Shown: positions 25,984-36,019, numbered from the stretch's first letter. The stretch: DNA of 64,000 bases from Corynebacterium pacaense (GCF_900169525.1 NZ_LT821239.1:828708-892707), one strand, 5' to 3'. The notes: generated from the letters alone by a model not told the origin. A program made the numbers and translations.

Positions 25984-26939
25984 TAGTAGTAGGGGAACCG
26001 GGACCAGTCGGGATCCCGCTTCTCCAGGAAGGACTCCTTGCCCTCGACCGCTTCATCGGTCATGTAGGCAAGTCGCGTCGCCTCGCCGGCGAAGACCTGC
26101 TGCCCCATCAGGCCGTCGTCGGTGAGATTGAAGGCGAATTTCAGCATGCGCTGCGCGGTGGGGGACTTGCTGTTGATCTCGCGCGCAGCCTGAATGGCCT
26201 CCTCCTCCAACTCACCGTGGTCGGCGACGATGTTCACCGCACCCATCTGCTGCATCCGCTCGGCACCATAGGTGCGGCCAAGGTGGAAGATCTCGCGGGC
26301 GTTCTTCTGGCCCACCATCTTTGCCAGGTAGGCGGAGCCGTAGCCGGCATCGAAGGACCCGACATCGGCATCGGTCTGTTTGAAGCGTGCCTCCTGGCGG
26401 GAGGCGATCGTCAGATCACAGACGACGTGGAGGGAATGCCCGCCTCCCGCGGCCCATCCGTTGACCACGGCGATGACCACCTTGGGCATGGTGCGGATCA
26501 GGCGTTGCACCTCGAGGATGTGCAGGCGACCGCCCTCCACCCTGGCCCGCGCCTCATCGATGCCGGAGGCGTCGGCACCGCTGTCGTTGGCGTCATGGGA
26601 GGTGGCGTACTGGTAGCCGGAGCGGCCCCGGATACGCTGATCCCCGCCGGAGCAGAAGGCCCAGCCGCCGTCCCTGGCACTCGGGCCGTTGCCGGTGAGC
26701 AGCACGGTTCCCACATCCGGTGTGCGGCGGGCATGATCGAGGGCGCGGTAGAGCTCATCGACGGTGTGCGGGCGGAACGCGTTGCGGACCTCCGGCCGGT
26801 TGAACGCGATTCTCACGGTGCCGTCGGCGCGCGTGGTGCCGACGTGGCGGTGGTAGGTGATGTCGGTGAGTCCGTCGAAACCCTCCACGGTGCGCCATTG
26901 CGCGGGATCGAAGGGATTGTCGGTGGAGTATTCAGTCAT
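25980..26939 (-). CDS. menB: 1,4-dihydroxy-2-naphthoyl-CoA synthase
   Basis: 319 residues, crotonase fold. It cyclises o-succinylbenzoyl-CoA to DHNA-CoA. The oxyanion-hole and binding segments are present: the RVAF-type start (VRIAFNRPEVRNAFRP), GDQRIRGRSGY near 120 and GWAAGGGHSLHVVCDL near 170. The C-terminus FPYYY, needed for the active site in this family, is intact although an IS element begins at the last base of the TAG stop. Divergent from menC with 68 bp between start codons. Confidence 0.96.
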   Translation of the reverse strand: MTEYSTDNPFDPAQWRTVEGFDGLTDITYHRHVGTTRADGTVRIAFNRPEVRNAFRPHTVDELYRALDHARRTPDVGTVLLTGNGPSARDGGWAFCSGGDQRIRGRSGYQYATSHDANDSGADASGIDEARARVEGGRLHILEVQRLIRTMPKVVIAVVNGWAAGGGHSLHVVCDLTIASRQEARFKQTDADVGSFDAGYGSAYLAKMVGQKNAREIFHLGRTYGAERMQQMGAVNIVADHGELEEEAIQAAREINSKSPTAQRMLKFAFNLTDDGLMGQQVFAGEATRLAYMTDEAVEGKESFLEKRDPDWSRFPYYY

Positions 26940-27007
26940 GTCCCACAGCTTAGAAGTTCCACCCGCCGGTGGTACCGGTCGCCGCCGGCTTATCTAGAGT
27001 TGGGTCC

Positions 27008-28024
27008 ATGACAATCCCAACCGTCGATGAGATCCTCGACCGCGCCCATGTCGTGGCCCTGCCCATGAAGGTGAGGTTCCGGGGGGTGGACACGCGTGAG
27101 GCGCTGCTCATCGACGGGCCCGCCGGATGGGGTGAGTTCGGGCCCTTCCTCGAGTACGGACCCCGGGAGTCCGCGGCGTGGCTGGCATCGGGAATAGAGG
27201 CCGCCTGGCGCGGCTTCCCGGCACCGCTGCGCGATCGCATCGAGGTCAACGCCACCATTCCCGCCGTCGACGCGGATCAGGTGGCGCAACTACTGGAGAA
27301 CTACCCCGGGTGCCGGACCGTGAAGGTCAAGGTTGCGGAGAAGGGACAGCTTCTCGACGCCGATGTGGCACGGGTCGCCGCAGTGCGTGCGGCCCGGCCG
27401 GGCGCGGTGATCCGCGTCGACGCCAACTGCGGGTGGAGCGTCGGGGAGGCGGTGGCGGCGGCGGAGGCCCTCGGCCCCCTCGACTATCTCGAGCAACCCT
27501 GCGCAACGCTGGAGGAGCTCCGCTCGGTACGTGGGATTCTGCAACGCAGGGGAATCTTCACCCGCGTCGCAGCCGATGAATCCATCCGCAGATCCGATGA
27601 TCCCTATCGGGTGGCGGAGCTGCGTGCCGCGGATGTCGCCGTGGTCAAGGTCGCCCCCCTCGGCGGTGTCCGTCGGGTTCTCGGGATCGCGGCGCACCTG
27701 CGGGCGCGGAGCATGGACATCACCGTGGCCAGTGCGCTGGACACCGCGGTCGGCATGAACGCGGGACTGGCCGCGGTGGCAGCGCTCCCGAGATTTGAGG
27801 ACGATGATCTCATGGACGCCCCTCCGGCACCGGCGGGGCTGGCAACATCCCGGCTGTTCATTGAGGATGTCGCCGCACCCCGTCAGATCCGGGACGGGTT
27901 CCTGTCCACCGCGGTGCTGGAACCCGAGGAGGCACGGCTGAGCGGACTCGCCGCCTCGGCGGCCCGACGCGACTGGTGGTTCGAGCGGGTGCGCCGGGCG
28001 TGTGCGTTCCTGGCGGAAAACTAG
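27008..28024 (+). CDS. menC: o-Succinylbenzoate synthase
   Basis: 338 residues from ATG 27008. A TATCTA/TAGAGT element ends about 10 bp before it and there is no Shine-Dalgarno, so the message is probably leaderless. Enolase-superfamily residues are visible: the KxK motif in RTVKVKVAE (about 102-110), the metal ligands in RVDANCGWS (about 137), LEQPC (about 162) and ADESIR (about 188), and the second catalytic Lys in VVKVAPLGG (about 213). It dehydrates SHCHC to o-succinylbenzoate. menD follows 40 bp later. Confidence 0.94.
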   Translation: MTIPTVDEILDRAHVVALPMKVRFRGVDTREALLIDGPAGWGEFGPFLEYGPRESAAWLASGIEAAWRGFPAPLRDRIEVNATIPAVDADQVAQLLENYPGCRTVKVKVAEKGQLLDADVARVAAVRAARPGAVIRVDANCGWSVGEAVAAAEALGPLDYLEQPCATLEELRSVRGILQRRGIFTRVAADESIRRSDDPYRVAELRAADVAVVKVAPLGGVRRVLGIAAHLRARSMDITVASALDTAVGMNAGLAAVAALPRFEDDDLMDAPPAPAGLATSRLFIEDVAAPRQIRDGFLSTAVLEPEEARLSGLAASAARRDWWFERVRRACAFLAEN

Positions 28025-28064
28025 CTCGACCGGGCCCCGGAACCGATGATCTAGACTGTTGTCC

Positions 28065-29696
28065 ATGCCCAGTACCACCGCTCAGGAACTCGCAAGCGCC
28101 GTCATTGATTCCCTGGCCCCGCACGTCACCGATGTGGTGCTGTGCCCCGGTTCCCGCAATTCCCCCCTGGCGCTGGAGGTGCTCTCCAGGTCGTATCTCA
28201 GGGTGCAGGTGCGCATTGATGAGCGAAGCGCGGCGTTTCTCGCCCTCGGAATCTCCAGGGTCCAGCGCCGCCCGGTCGTGGTGATCATGACCTCGGGTAC
28301 CGCGGTGGCCAATTGCATTCCCGCGATGACTGAGGCCGCATACGCCCATGTCCCGCTGATCGTTCTCTCCGCCGACCGGCCGGGCCACCTGGTGGGCACA
28401 GGTGCCAGCCAGACCATCGCACAGATCGGCATTTTCGGTGCCGTGGCGCCGACGGTGCAGGTCAACAGCATCGCCGAGGTGCCCGCGATCACCGCGGAAC
28501 TGCAGGCGGGGGCGTCGCAAAGCCCGCGGCACATCAACGTCGCCTTTGACACCCCGCTGCTTGGGGAGGAGCTTCCCGGGCTGCACGGTGAGAACCGTCA
28601 GGTCAGCTGGCCGCACCGCTGGGTTGACCACGGCACGATCGCCATCGATCTCTCGGAGAACACCCTCGTCGTAGCGGGCGACGAGGCATGGGAGGTGGAG
28701 GGGCTGGAGGACGTGCCGACGATCGCCGAGCCGACCGCACCGGTACCGTTCCGCCCCGTCCACCCCCTGGCCGCGGAGATTCTGCTCAAGGAGCAGGTCT
28801 CGGCCGAGGGCTACGTGATCAACACCCGGCCCGACCACGTGGTGGTCGTCGGCCACCCCACGCTGCACCGCGGGGTGATCTCCCTGATCACCGACCGGAA
28901 TATCCGCCTCAGTGTCCTGTCCCGGACCGGTACCGTCACCGATCCCGGACGCCACGCAGACCAGGTGGGCACGGATGTCCGGGTCAGCGGGGAGCAGGAC
29001 ACGCAGTGGTTGAAGATCTGTGCCGCCGCGTCCGACCTCGCCGCCGAGGGCGTGCGCACGGTGCTGGAGAAACAGGAGCACGGGTTCACCGGCCTGCACG
29101 TGGCCGCGGCTGTCGCCGACACTCTGGGTACAGGTGACACCGTCTTCGCGGCGGCATCCAACCCGATCAGGGATCTCGGTGTCGTCGGCCTCCCCTTCGA
29201 CGGAGTGGACGTCTTCTCACCGCGCGGAACCGCGGGCATCGACGGTTCGGTGTCCCAGGCCATCGGGACCGCCCTTGCCGTCCAGGCCCGTCACCCCGGG
29301 GAGATCAGGGCGCCCCGGACCGTCGCCCTGCTCGGTGACCTCGCCTTTCTCCACGACATCGGCGGGCTGCTCATCGGCCCGGACGAACCTCACCCGGAGA
29401 ACCTGGCCATCGTGGTGGCCAACGACAACGGCGGGGGCATCTTCGAACTCCTGGAAACCGGCGCGCCGGGTCTGCGCCCAAGCTTCGAGCGCGCCTTCGG
29501 CACCCCGCATGACGCATCCATCGCGCGGCTGTGTGCCGGATACGGGGTGGAACACCGCGTGGTGGACAACCTCCGGGACCTCATCGTGGCGCTGGTGGAG
29601 GCCGTCGAGGTCTCCGGATTCATCGTCATCGAGGCACGCACGGGTCGGGACACCCGCCGTGCCCTCCAGCGAGATCTGATGTCGCAGGTGCGGTAG
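28065..29696 (+). CDS. menD: SEPHCHC synthase (menaquinone pathway, ThDP-dependent)
   Basis: 543 residues from ATG 28065, with TAGACT about 8 bp upstream, again suggesting a leaderless message. It joins isochorismate and 2-oxoglutarate-derived succinic semialdehyde. N-terminal ThDP region [16 protein letters not shown] and [13 protein letters not shown] (with the conserved Glu), and the cofactor/metal motif [13 protein letters not shown] and [14 protein letters not shown] near 425-470 define MenD. The next gene begins at the base after the stop. Confidence 0.95.
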   Translation: MPSTTAQELASAVIDSLAPHVTDVVLCPGSRNSPLALEVLSRSYLRVQVRIDERSAAFLALGISRVQRRPVVVIMTSGTAVANCIPAMTEAAYAHVPLIVLSADRPGHLVGTGASQTIAQIGIFGAVAPTVQVNSIAEVPAITAELQAGASQSPRHINVAFDTPLLGEELPGLHGENRQVSWPHRWVDHGTIAIDLSENTLVVAGDEAWEVEGLEDVPTIAEPTAPVPFRPVHPLAAEILLKEQVSAEGYVINTRPDHVVVVGHPTLHRGVISLITDRNIRLSVLSRTGTVTDPGRHADQVGTDVRVSGEQDTQWLKICAAASDLAAEGVRTVLEKQEHGFTGLHVAAAVADTLGTGDTVFAAASNPIRDLGVVGLPFDGVDVFSPRGTAGIDGSVSQAIGTALAVQARHPGEIRAPRTVALLGDLAFLHDIGGLLIGPDEPHPENLAIVVANDNGGGIFELLETGAPGLRPSFERAFGTPHDASIARLCAGYGVEHRVVDNLRDLIVALVEAVEVSGFIVIEARTGRDTRRALQRDLMSQVR

Positions 29697-30134
29697 ATGC
29701 TCAGGCACAGGATCATCAGACGCGCCCGGCAGCTGGTCATAGCCATGTACGCCATCGCGCTGCTCGGTTGCGCGGCCCTGGTGATCGGACCCTATCTCAA
29801 CGACCGTTCAATTGAGTCGAATCAGGGCAGGGCCCTGGCGCAGGTGGTCAATGTCGGCAGCTACCGCACCACCGTGGACTTTCAGGACGACAACGGGATC
29901 TACCATTCGCCCGCGACCGGGCTGCTCTATCCCACCGGACTGGGTGAGGGGCAGAAGGTGTGGGTCAACTACGCCATCGATGATCCGGATCTCGTGAAGG
30001 TCGAGGGCCGCGAGTGGACCCTGTCCGTGGTCCCCGCGCTCAGCGTGGCGGCTGTTGCAAGCGCCATCGCGGGACTATTATGGTTCGCTGTCGGATTGAT
30101 TGCCGGGAAGTCACGCAATCCGGAAGTGTTTTAA
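29697..30134 (+). CDS. DUF3592-type membrane protein
   Basis: 145 residues. One membrane segment near the N-terminus (about 13-32) and one or two near the C-terminus (about 108-133) enclose an extracytoplasmic domain with the pattern RTTVDFQDDNGIYHSP and GEGQKVWVNYAIDDPDLVKVEG, typical of DUF3592. Function unknown. It immediately follows menD, as its counterpart (Rv0556) does in M. tuberculosis, so it is part of the conserved neighbourhood. Confidence 0.8.
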   Translation: MLRHRIIRRARQLVIAMYAIALLGCAALVIGPYLNDRSIESNQGRALAQVVNVGSYRTTVDFQDDNGIYHSPATGLLYPTGLGEGQKVWVNYAIDDPDLVKVEGREWTLSVVPALSVAAVASAIAGLLWFAVGLIAGKSRNPEVF

Positions 30135-30235
30135 TGGGACGTTAATATCATTGAGTTGAAGAGTTAACCAGAGTTCTCATTAAGGTCATGTGAGGTTCAT
30201 CGCCTGGACGGTGTGATGTGGAGATAATGGAACCC

Positions 30236-31465
30236 ATGCGGGTAGCAATCGTTGCAGAGTCCTTCCTCCCCAATGTCAATGGGGTCACCAATTCGGTTCT
30301 CCGTGTCCTGGAGCACCTGAAAGCAAACGGACACGAGGCGATGGTGATCGCGCCGGGGGCGCGGGAGTTCGAGGAGGAGATCGGCTCCTATCTCGGATTC
30401 GAGATCGTCCGTGTGCCCACCGTGCGCGTCCCCCTGATTGATTCGCTGCCCATCGGCGTCCCCCTTCCCTCCGTGACCTCTGTCCTGCGCGCGTACAACC
30501 CCGATATCATCCACCTCGCTTCGCCCTTCGTTCTCGGCGGGGCGGGTGCCTTCGCCGCCCGCCAGCTGAGGATCCCCGCGATCGCGATCTACCAGACCGA
30601 TGTGGCTGGGTTCTCGCAGCGCTACCACCTCGCGCCCCTGGCCGCAGCGAGCTGGGAGTGGATCAGAACGGTTCACAACGTCTGTCAGCGCACCCTGGCG
30701 CCCTCCTCGATGAGCATCGGTGAGCTCAGGGAGCACGGTGTCCATGACATCTACCACTGGGCCCGCGGTGTGGACGCGGTCCGGTTCCATCCCTCGAAGC
30801 GTTCCCGTTTCCTCAGGCGGAGCTGGGACCGCAGCGGGAGGAAGAAGATCGTCGGTTTCGTCGGGCGTCTGGCCTCCGAGAAGGGGGTGGAGCGTCTGAT
30901 CAGCCTCTCCGGACGCTCCGATATCCAGCTGGTGATCGTCGGGGACGGCCCCGAGGCCAAGTACCTGCAGGAGAAGATGCCCGATGCGATCTTCACCGGA
31001 GCTCTCGGCGGGGAGGAGCTCGCCCGGACCTATGCGTCCTTCGATCTCTTCGTCCATCCGGGGGAGTTCGAGACCTTCTGCCAGACCATCCAGGAGGCAC
31101 AGGCTTCCGGGGTACCCACCATCGGCCCCCGCGCCGGAGGGCCCATCGATCTGATCGAGGACGGCGTCAACGGACTGCTCCTGGACGTAGTCGGTTTCGG
31201 CGAGAGCCTTCCCGTCGCCGCCGAATGGATCCTGGATGACTCCCGGCACGGACGACTGCGGAAGGCCGCCCGGGAAGGCGTGCAGGAGAAGACCTGGGAT
31301 GCGCTCTGTGGCCAACTCCACCGCCACTACCTCGAGGTCATCGAGCAGTCCCACCGTGTGCCGCTGACCTACTTCGGTCCCAGCCCCGAGGCTGCGAAAA
31401 TGCCCAAATGGGCGGCCCGGGCGCTCGGGGTCAGGGTGGACGCCTTCTCCGGCATCGAGGTCTAA
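30236..31465 (+). CDS. mgtA: GDP-mannose-dependent alpha-mannosyltransferase
   Basis: 409 residues from ATG 30236; ATG 30227 is in frame but overlaps a GATAAT -10-like box. GT4 family: N-terminal ESFLPNVNGVTNSV loop, KIVGFVGRLASEKGVE near residue 210 and the EX7E donor motif in HPGEFETFCQTIQEAQASG near 285. In corynebacteria the enzyme at this locus mannosylates a glycolipid (glucuronosyl-diacylglycerol) for lipomannan-like products; earlier names include PimB. The gene's place between menD and menG matches mycobacteria. Confidence 0.9.
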   Translation: MRVAIVAESFLPNVNGVTNSVLRVLEHLKANGHEAMVIAPGAREFEEEIGSYLGFEIVRVPTVRVPLIDSLPIGVPLPSVTSVLRAYNPDIIHLASPFVLGGAGAFAARQLRIPAIAIYQTDVAGFSQRYHLAPLAAASWEWIRTVHNVCQRTLAPSSMSIGELREHGVHDIYHWARGVDAVRFHPSKRSRFLRRSWDRSGRKKIVGFVGRLASEKGVERLISLSGRSDIQLVIVGDGPEAKYLQEKMPDAIFTGALGGEELARTYASFDLFVHPGEFETFCQTIQEAQASGVPTIGPRAGGPIDLIEDGVNGLLLDVVGFGESLPVAAEWILDDSRHGRLRKAAREGVQEKTWDALCGQLHRHYLEVIEQSHRVPLTYFGPSPEAAKMPKWAARALGVRVDAFSGIEV

Positions 31466-31510
31466 CCCTGCACGGGTACACGGCCGTGGCGGTGGCATAG
31501 ACTATCGACT

Positions 31511-32203
31511 GTGGCTAAGGCATCCCTGGACAAAGATCCCTTCGACGTGGCATCAATGTTCGATGACGTCGGGGACAAGTACGATCTGACCAATACGGTC
31601 CTCTCCTTCGGGCAGGACCGGATGTGGCGCAGACGCACCCGCGAAAGACTCAACCTCAAACCCGGCGAGAAGGTTCTCGATCTCGCCGCGGGCACCGCGG
31701 TGTCCACCGTCGAGATGGCGAAATCCGGAGCATGGTGCGTCGCCTGCGACTTCTCCCAGGGCATGCTGGCCGCGGGAAGGCGACGCCCGGTTCCCAAGGT
31801 TGTCGGTGATGCCATGCGGCTTCCCTTCGCCGACGGGACCTTCGATGCCGTGACCATCTCCTACGGGCTGCGCAACATCCACGACCACCGCGCCGGGTTG
31901 CGGGAGATGGCCAGGGTGACAAAGCCGGGGGGCCGGCTGACCGTGGCGGAGTTCTCCACACCGGTGGTTCCAGTTTTCGGCACCGTGTACAAGGAGTACC
32001 TGATGCGTCTTCTCCCTACCGTCGCACGCGCCGTGTCCTCCAACCCCGAGGCCTACGTCTACCTCGCGGAATCGATCCGCGCCTGGCCCGACCAGGAGGA
32101 GCTGGCGGAGCAGATCAACGCCAACGGCTGGTCCGACTGCGGTTGGCAGAACCTCACCCTCGGGATCGTAGCGCTGCACTCTGCGGTCAAACCCGCCGCG
32201 TAG
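31511..32203 (+). CDS. menG: Demethylmenaquinone methyltransferase
   Basis: 230 residues, class I SAM methyltransferase of the UbiE/MenG family. The SAM motif [16 protein letters not shown] is near residues 56-71, the UbiE motif [16 protein letters not shown] near 118, and [18 protein letters not shown] at the N-terminus is the first signature. It performs the last step of menaquinone synthesis. GTG start 31511 with TAGACT 13 bp upstream. It ends 7 bp before the convergent menJ stop. Confidence 0.94.
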   Translation: MAKASLDKDPFDVASMFDDVGDKYDLTNTVLSFGQDRMWRRRTRERLNLKPGEKVLDLAAGTAVSTVEMAKSGAWCVACDFSQGMLAAGRRRPVPKVVGDAMRLPFADGTFDAVTISYGLRNIHDHRAGLREMARVTKPGGRLTVAEFSTPVVPVFGTVYKEYLMRLLPTVARAVSSNPEAYVYLAESIRAWPDQEELAEQINANGWSDCGWQNLTLGIVALHSAVKPAA

Positions 32204-32210
32204 TTTCACC

Positions 32211-33524
32211 TCAGCGGACGGTCGAGTCCCACAGAGGTGTTCCCCGTCTCGCCGCCGCGACCACGGCTCCCGCACCCCGCCACAGCCTGGCCATGATATC
32301 GCCGTCCTCCTCGGTGATGAGGTTGCCCATCAACCGGGCGGCCGCGGGCATGAGCAGCTGGGCCAGTGGACCGCGGAAGCCGATCGGCCCGACCAGCGGA
32401 AGGAAGGTGGGGTAGGTCAGCGCCCGCGCCGCGGTCCGGGCGAGCAGGAAGGCCTCACCGTAGTTCTCCCTGAGCACATGGGGCCAGAGCAGGGTGAAGT
32501 CACGGCCAGGACCCCCGGAGATCAGGGACACCGCAAGCTCGGCGGTCTCCAAGCCGTAGTCGATGCCCTCGCCGTTGAGTGGGTTGACGCAGGCGGCGGA
32601 ATCACCGATCAGCATCCAGTTGGGGCCGGCGACATTGGACACCGCACCCCCCATCGGTAACAGGGCGGAGGCCACATCCCGTTCCGTTCCCAGCCTCCAC
32701 TGTGGGCGCTGCTGGGAGGCATAGAAGGTAAGGAGCTTCTTCGTGTTTATCTGGGCTGGCCTGGAATCGGTGGACAGAGCGCCGCAGCCGAGGTTCACGG
32801 TGCCATCGCCGAGTGGGAAGATCCATCCGTATCCGGGCTGCACGACACCGGATTCGTCTCGGAGCTCGAGGTGGGAGTGGATCCAGTCCTCCCCGGAGTA
32901 CGGGGTGGGGCAGTAGGAGCGCGCTGCGATGCCGTAGACCTCCCCTCGGTGCCAGATCCTACCGAGCTTCCTTCCGAACACCGAGCGCACCCCGTCGGCG
33001 ACGATGACATGGCCGGCCCGGACGGTGCGGCGTCTTCCCGCGTGGTTGACCACCACCGACTCCAGGCGCGATCCGGAGAACCGTGGAGTGTCAGCAGTGG
33101 CGGACTCCCACACCGTCACGGCGCCGAACTCCCCGGCCGTGCGCAGGATCAGGTTGTCCAGGCTCGCCCTGGTCATGGCCGAACCCACGTTGCCGAAGGC
33201 GGAATCGGGCCATGGCGCCTCAACGGAACCGCCGAAACCATGGAGTTTGAGGCCCCGGTTTGAGTAGGCGCGCGTGATCTCCTCCGCCAGCCCGAGCTTC
33301 TCCAGCTGGTGGACGGCGCGGGGTGTCAGCCCGTCCCCGCAGGTCTTGTCCCGGGGGAAGGACTGGGCGTCGATAAGAAGGACCTCGAGTCCGGCCCGCG
33401 CCGCGTGAATCGCGGCGGCCGATCCGGATGGTCCCGCACCGACGATGAGCACATCGGTTGAGACCCCGTCGTCGCCGGCGGGAAGTGGGACGGGTTTCTG
33501 GGAAGGCGTGGACACGGACACCAT
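32211..33524 (-). CDS. menJ: Menaquinone reductase (geranylgeranyl reductase family)
   Basis: 437 residues from ATG 33524; longer upstream frame is open but lacks support. FAD-binding motif DVLIVGAGPSGSAAAIHAA (about 22-40), GDSAACVNPLNGEGIDYGLE near 300 and the DxxR-type segment IVADGVRSVFGR near 165. Homologues (Rv0561c) saturate one isoprene unit of the menaquinone side chain. It lies between menG and the polyprenyl synthase, divergent from the latter. The promoter region shared with it is about 185 bp. Confidence 0.9.
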   Translation of the reverse strand: MVSVSTPSQKPVPLPAGDDGVSTDVLIVGAGPSGSAAAIHAARAGLEVLLIDAQSFPRDKTCGDGLTPRAVHQLEKLGLAEEITRAYSNRGLKLHGFGGSVEAPWPDSAFGNVGSAMTRASLDNLILRTAGEFGAVTVWESATADTPRFSGSRLESVVVNHAGRRRTVRAGHVIVADGVRSVFGRKLGRIWHRGEVYGIAARSYCPTPYSGEDWIHSHLELRDESGVVQPGYGWIFPLGDGTVNLGCGALSTDSRPAQINTKKLLTFYASQQRPQWRLGTERDVASALLPMGGAVSNVAGPNWMLIGDSAACVNPLNGEGIDYGLETAELAVSLISGGPGRDFTLLWPHVLRENYGEAFLLARTAARALTYPTFLPLVGPIGFRGPLAQLLMPAAARLMGNLITEEDGDIMARLWRGAGAVVAAARRGTPLWDSTVR

Positions 33525-33709
33525 TGTCGCAGGGGACGGCCCCCAAGGACCACCCTGGGGTGCTTGATGTGGCGTTCGTGGACTACGGTTAGACAGAAAA
33601 GCTTTCACGTCCAAGGAGCTGGAATCGCCGGAGGCGCCATTGAAACCCGACCGGGCCGAGGGTGCACACCGCGCAGATGACCAGACACGATCACCAAAGG
33701 TTGCGATGA

Positions 33710-34762
33710 ATGAGTAACGGCCGAACCGTTCCAACCCGTTCCCACGGGCTTGAACAGACTGGTGCAGCTGGACATGGTGCACCGCAGGTCGAACTTGGTG
33801 ATCCCGAGCTGACCGCCAGGATCGACGAGGCCATGGCGAAGGTGGAGGAACTGCTCGGCGAGGAACTGAGCAGCGGCGCGGACTTTCTCGTGGACAAGGT
33901 CACGCATCTGACCAGGGCCGGTGGCAAGCGCTTCCGGCCGATGTTCGCGCTTCTGGCCTCCGAGTACGGTTCCCGGCCCCTGTCCGGCGATGTCATCCGA
34001 GCGGCCACGGTCGTGGAGATCACGCATCTGGCCACGCTCTACCACGATGATGTGATGGATGAGGCGACCATGCGGCGCGGGGTGCCCAGTGCCAATGCGC
34101 GCTGGGGTAACTCGGTGGCTATTCTCGCGGGCGACATTCTTCTCGCCAGGGCCTCAAAGGTGATGAGCGAACTCGGCACCGAGACCGTGGCCCATTTCGC
34201 CGAGACGTTCGGGGAGCTGGTGACCGGACAGATGCGGGAGACGGTCGGCCCACAGGGCGGTGACCCCATCCAGCACTACATGGACGTGATCAGGGAGAAG
34301 ACCGGTGTTCTCATCGCATCGGCGGGATTCCTCGGTGCCACCCACGGCGGTGCCACCACCGATCAGATCCGGGCACTGCAGCGCTTCGGTTCAGCCATCG
34401 GGATGATATTCCAGATCGTCGATGACATGATCGATATCTTTTCCGACTCCCGGGAATCCGGGAAGACCCCCGGTACGGATCTGCGTGAGGGGGTGTTCAC
34501 GCTTCCCGTGCTCTATGCGATGCGCGAGGACAACGAGATCGGGCGGGAACTGCGGGGCATACTCACCGGCCCCATCGAGGACGACGCCACCGTCGAACAC
34601 GTCCTGGACCTGCTGGCCAGGTCCGGAGGCCGGGAGAAGGCACTCGCCGATGTCCACCACTACATGGACCTCGCCGAGGAGGAACTCGCCCGTCTTCCGG
34701 AGAACTCCGTCACCGAGGCGCTGCGCAACCTCGCTGCGTACACGGTACGTCGGGTGGGCTAG
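33710..34762 (+). CDS. Polyprenyl diphosphate synthase (menaquinone side chain)
   Basis: 350 residues, trans-isoprenyl diphosphate synthase family. First Asp-rich motif LYHDDVMDEATMRRG near residues 108-122, second DDMIDIFSDSRES near 238-250, and GGKRFRPMFALLASEYG near 70. It probably makes the C40-C45 chain attached by MenA; exact length cannot be read. Residues 1-30 are a polar extension. The counterpart in mycobacteria is grcC1. It is followed by a tRNA block. Confidence 0.92.
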   Translation: MSNGRTVPTRSHGLEQTGAAGHGAPQVELGDPELTARIDEAMAKVEELLGEELSSGADFLVDKVTHLTRAGGKRFRPMFALLASEYGSRPLSGDVIRAATVVEITHLATLYHDDVMDEATMRRGVPSANARWGNSVAILAGDILLARASKVMSELGTETVAHFAETFGELVTGQMRETVGPQGGDPIQHYMDVIREKTGVLIASAGFLGATHGGATTDQIRALQRFGSAIGMIFQIVDDMIDIFSDSRESGKTPGTDLREGVFTLPVLYAMREDNEIGRELRGILTGPIEDDATVEHVLDLLARSGGREKALADVHHYMDLAEEELARLPENSVTEALRNLAAYTVRRVG

Positions 34763-34840
34763 AAAACCGGATCTGAGCTGCCGATTTGCGCGATGATCGG
34801 ATGCTCATAGTAGAGTGTGTATCGCACCCGAGCGGTGCTT

Positions 34841-34923
34841 GCCGGATTGCCCGAGCGGCCAATGGGAGCGGACTGTAAATCCGTCGGCTTTTGCCTACGC
34901 AGGTTCGAATCCTGCATCCGGCA
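34841..34923 (+). tRNA. tRNA-Tyr (GTA)
   Basis: 83 nt with long variable arm. Acceptor GCCGGAT pairs with ATCCGGC, anticodon loop CTGTAAA gives GTA, T-loop TTCGAAT. TAGAGT (34811-34816) upstream is a likely -10 box. No encoded CCA. Confidence 0.95.
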
Positions 34924-34930
34924 CAACATA

Positions 34931-34968
34931 CCCGCTGAACCCCTTTCATGGGGGGTCAGCGGGTTTTT
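34931..34968 (+). terminator. Rho-independent terminator after tRNA-Tyr
   Basis: A long stem (CCCGCTGAACCCC pairing with GGGGTCAGCGGG) with a short loop and TTTTT run, 8 bp after the tRNA. Confidence 0.92.
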
Positions 34969-35207
34969 AGGTTTTCGTCCCGGCGGGGTCCGCCCATCGA
35001 CGCCCTGAGGGCGCCCGGAACTGCCCCCGGGAGCGGGGGACCGGGTGCGCGGACCTGCGGCCGCGGAGCCCTTCGGGGACCTTCTGCGGTCTGAAACCAC
35101 CGGTTTACGTGCGGATTTGTGTAGCACACCATGATCGGGTTAATCTTCTTAAGGCTTCAACGGAGCGGCCAAGGGAAAACCCACGGCATCACTCCGGAGG
35201 ATGCTTC
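34969..35207. other. Spacer between tRNA-Tyr and tRNA-Thr
   Basis: About 240 bp. GC-rich in the first half, with no gene seen. TTAATCT near 35140 is a possible -10 box for the following tRNAs. Confidence 0.4.
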
Positions 35208-35280
35208 GCCCCCTTAGCTCAGTCGGTAGAGCGTTTCCATGGTAAGGAAAAGGTCAACAGTTCGATTCTGTTAGGGGGCT
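35208..35280 (+). tRNA. tRNA-Thr (GGT)
   Basis: 73 nt. Acceptor GCCCCCT pairs with AGGGGGC; anticodon loop ATGGTAA gives GGT; T-arm CAACAG TTCGATT CTGTT. Confidence 0.95.
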
Positions 35281-35338
35281 CTGTTGTTTTTCACCTGCGG
35301 CACCCAACCGGTTCATCGTGGGCGATGAACAGCATCTT

Positions 35339-35410
35339 GGCGGTGTAGCTCAGTGGTAGAGCAAGCGACTCATAATCGCTGTGTCGCGAGTTCAATTCTC
35401 GCCATCGCTA
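35339..35410 (+). tRNA. tRNA-Met (CAT, elongator)
   Basis: 72 nt. Acceptor GGCGGTG pairs with CATCGCT through two G-U pairs (positions 1-72 and 5-68). Anticodon loop CTCATAA gives CAT; T-arm GCGAG TTCAATT CTCGC. The presence of a pair at 1-72 argues for elongator rather than initiator. Confidence 0.92.
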
Positions 35411-35559
35411 CTGCGGATTGTTCCCGGGGGAACCGGGAACGGTGCCTGTGAGGGTGCTTTTCGCAAAACTATGGGCCAATCAACCACTTGCACGCCGTTT
35501 TCTGTGGAAGCGGACGTCGTCTGGTAGAGTTGTCCGTGCTACAAGTGATTGTGGCCTAT

Positions 35560-35632
35560 AGGGGCGTAGCTCAATTGGCAGAGCAACGGTCTCCAAAACC
35601 GTAGGTTGCAGGTTCAAGTCCTGTCGCCCCTG
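35560..35632 (+). tRNA. tRNA-Trp (CCA)
   Basis: 73 nt. Acceptor AGGGGCG pairs with CGCCCCT; anticodon loop CTCCAAA gives CCA; T-loop TTCAAGT. A TAGAGT box lies about 31 bp upstream. secE starts 27 bp after it, so tRNA-Trp and secE may share a transcript, a common bacterial arrangement. Confidence 0.95.
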
Positions 35633-35658
35633 CAAAGTTTTTCAACCCGAGGAGTGTT

Positions 35659-35994
35659 GTGAGCGACGATCAATCCACTGGACCAAGCGGAGCTTCACGT
35701 CCCACGGGCAAGCGTCAGCTCTCCGGGGTATCCACAACCTCCACGGCCGGCTACGAGGCCAAGGTCGCCGGTTCGACGCGTGCCACGAACGAGGATGACA
35801 CCAAGTTCGGCGGCGGAACCCTCTCATTCCTGCCCGAGGTCGTCAGCGAGATCCGCAAGGTGATCTGGCCCACAGCAAAGCAGATGGTCATCTACACCGT
35901 CGTCGTCATCGTCTTCCTGATCATCCTCACGGCACTGGTTTCGGGAGTGGACTTCCTCGCAGGGCTCGGAGTTGAGAAGATCCTCACCCCTTAG
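35659..35994 (+). CDS. secE: Preprotein translocase subunit SecE
   Basis: 111 residues. The C-terminal ~60 residues carry the SecE signature FLPEVVSEIRKVIWPTAKQM followed by one membrane helix (about 75-100); the first ~50 residues are a polar actinobacterial extension. SecE clamps the SecY channel. GTG start 35659 with GAGGAG upstream. It lies between tRNA-Trp and nusG, the standard secE-nusG order. Confidence 0.95.
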   Translation: MSDDQSTGPSGASRPTGKRQLSGVSTTSTAGYEAKVAGSTRATNEDDTKFGGGTLSFLPEVVSEIRKVIWPTAKQMVIYTVVVIVFLIILTALVSGVDFLAGLGVEKILTP

Positions 35995-36019
35995 GCTAAG
36001 ATGATCTGGTCAGGTTTTC

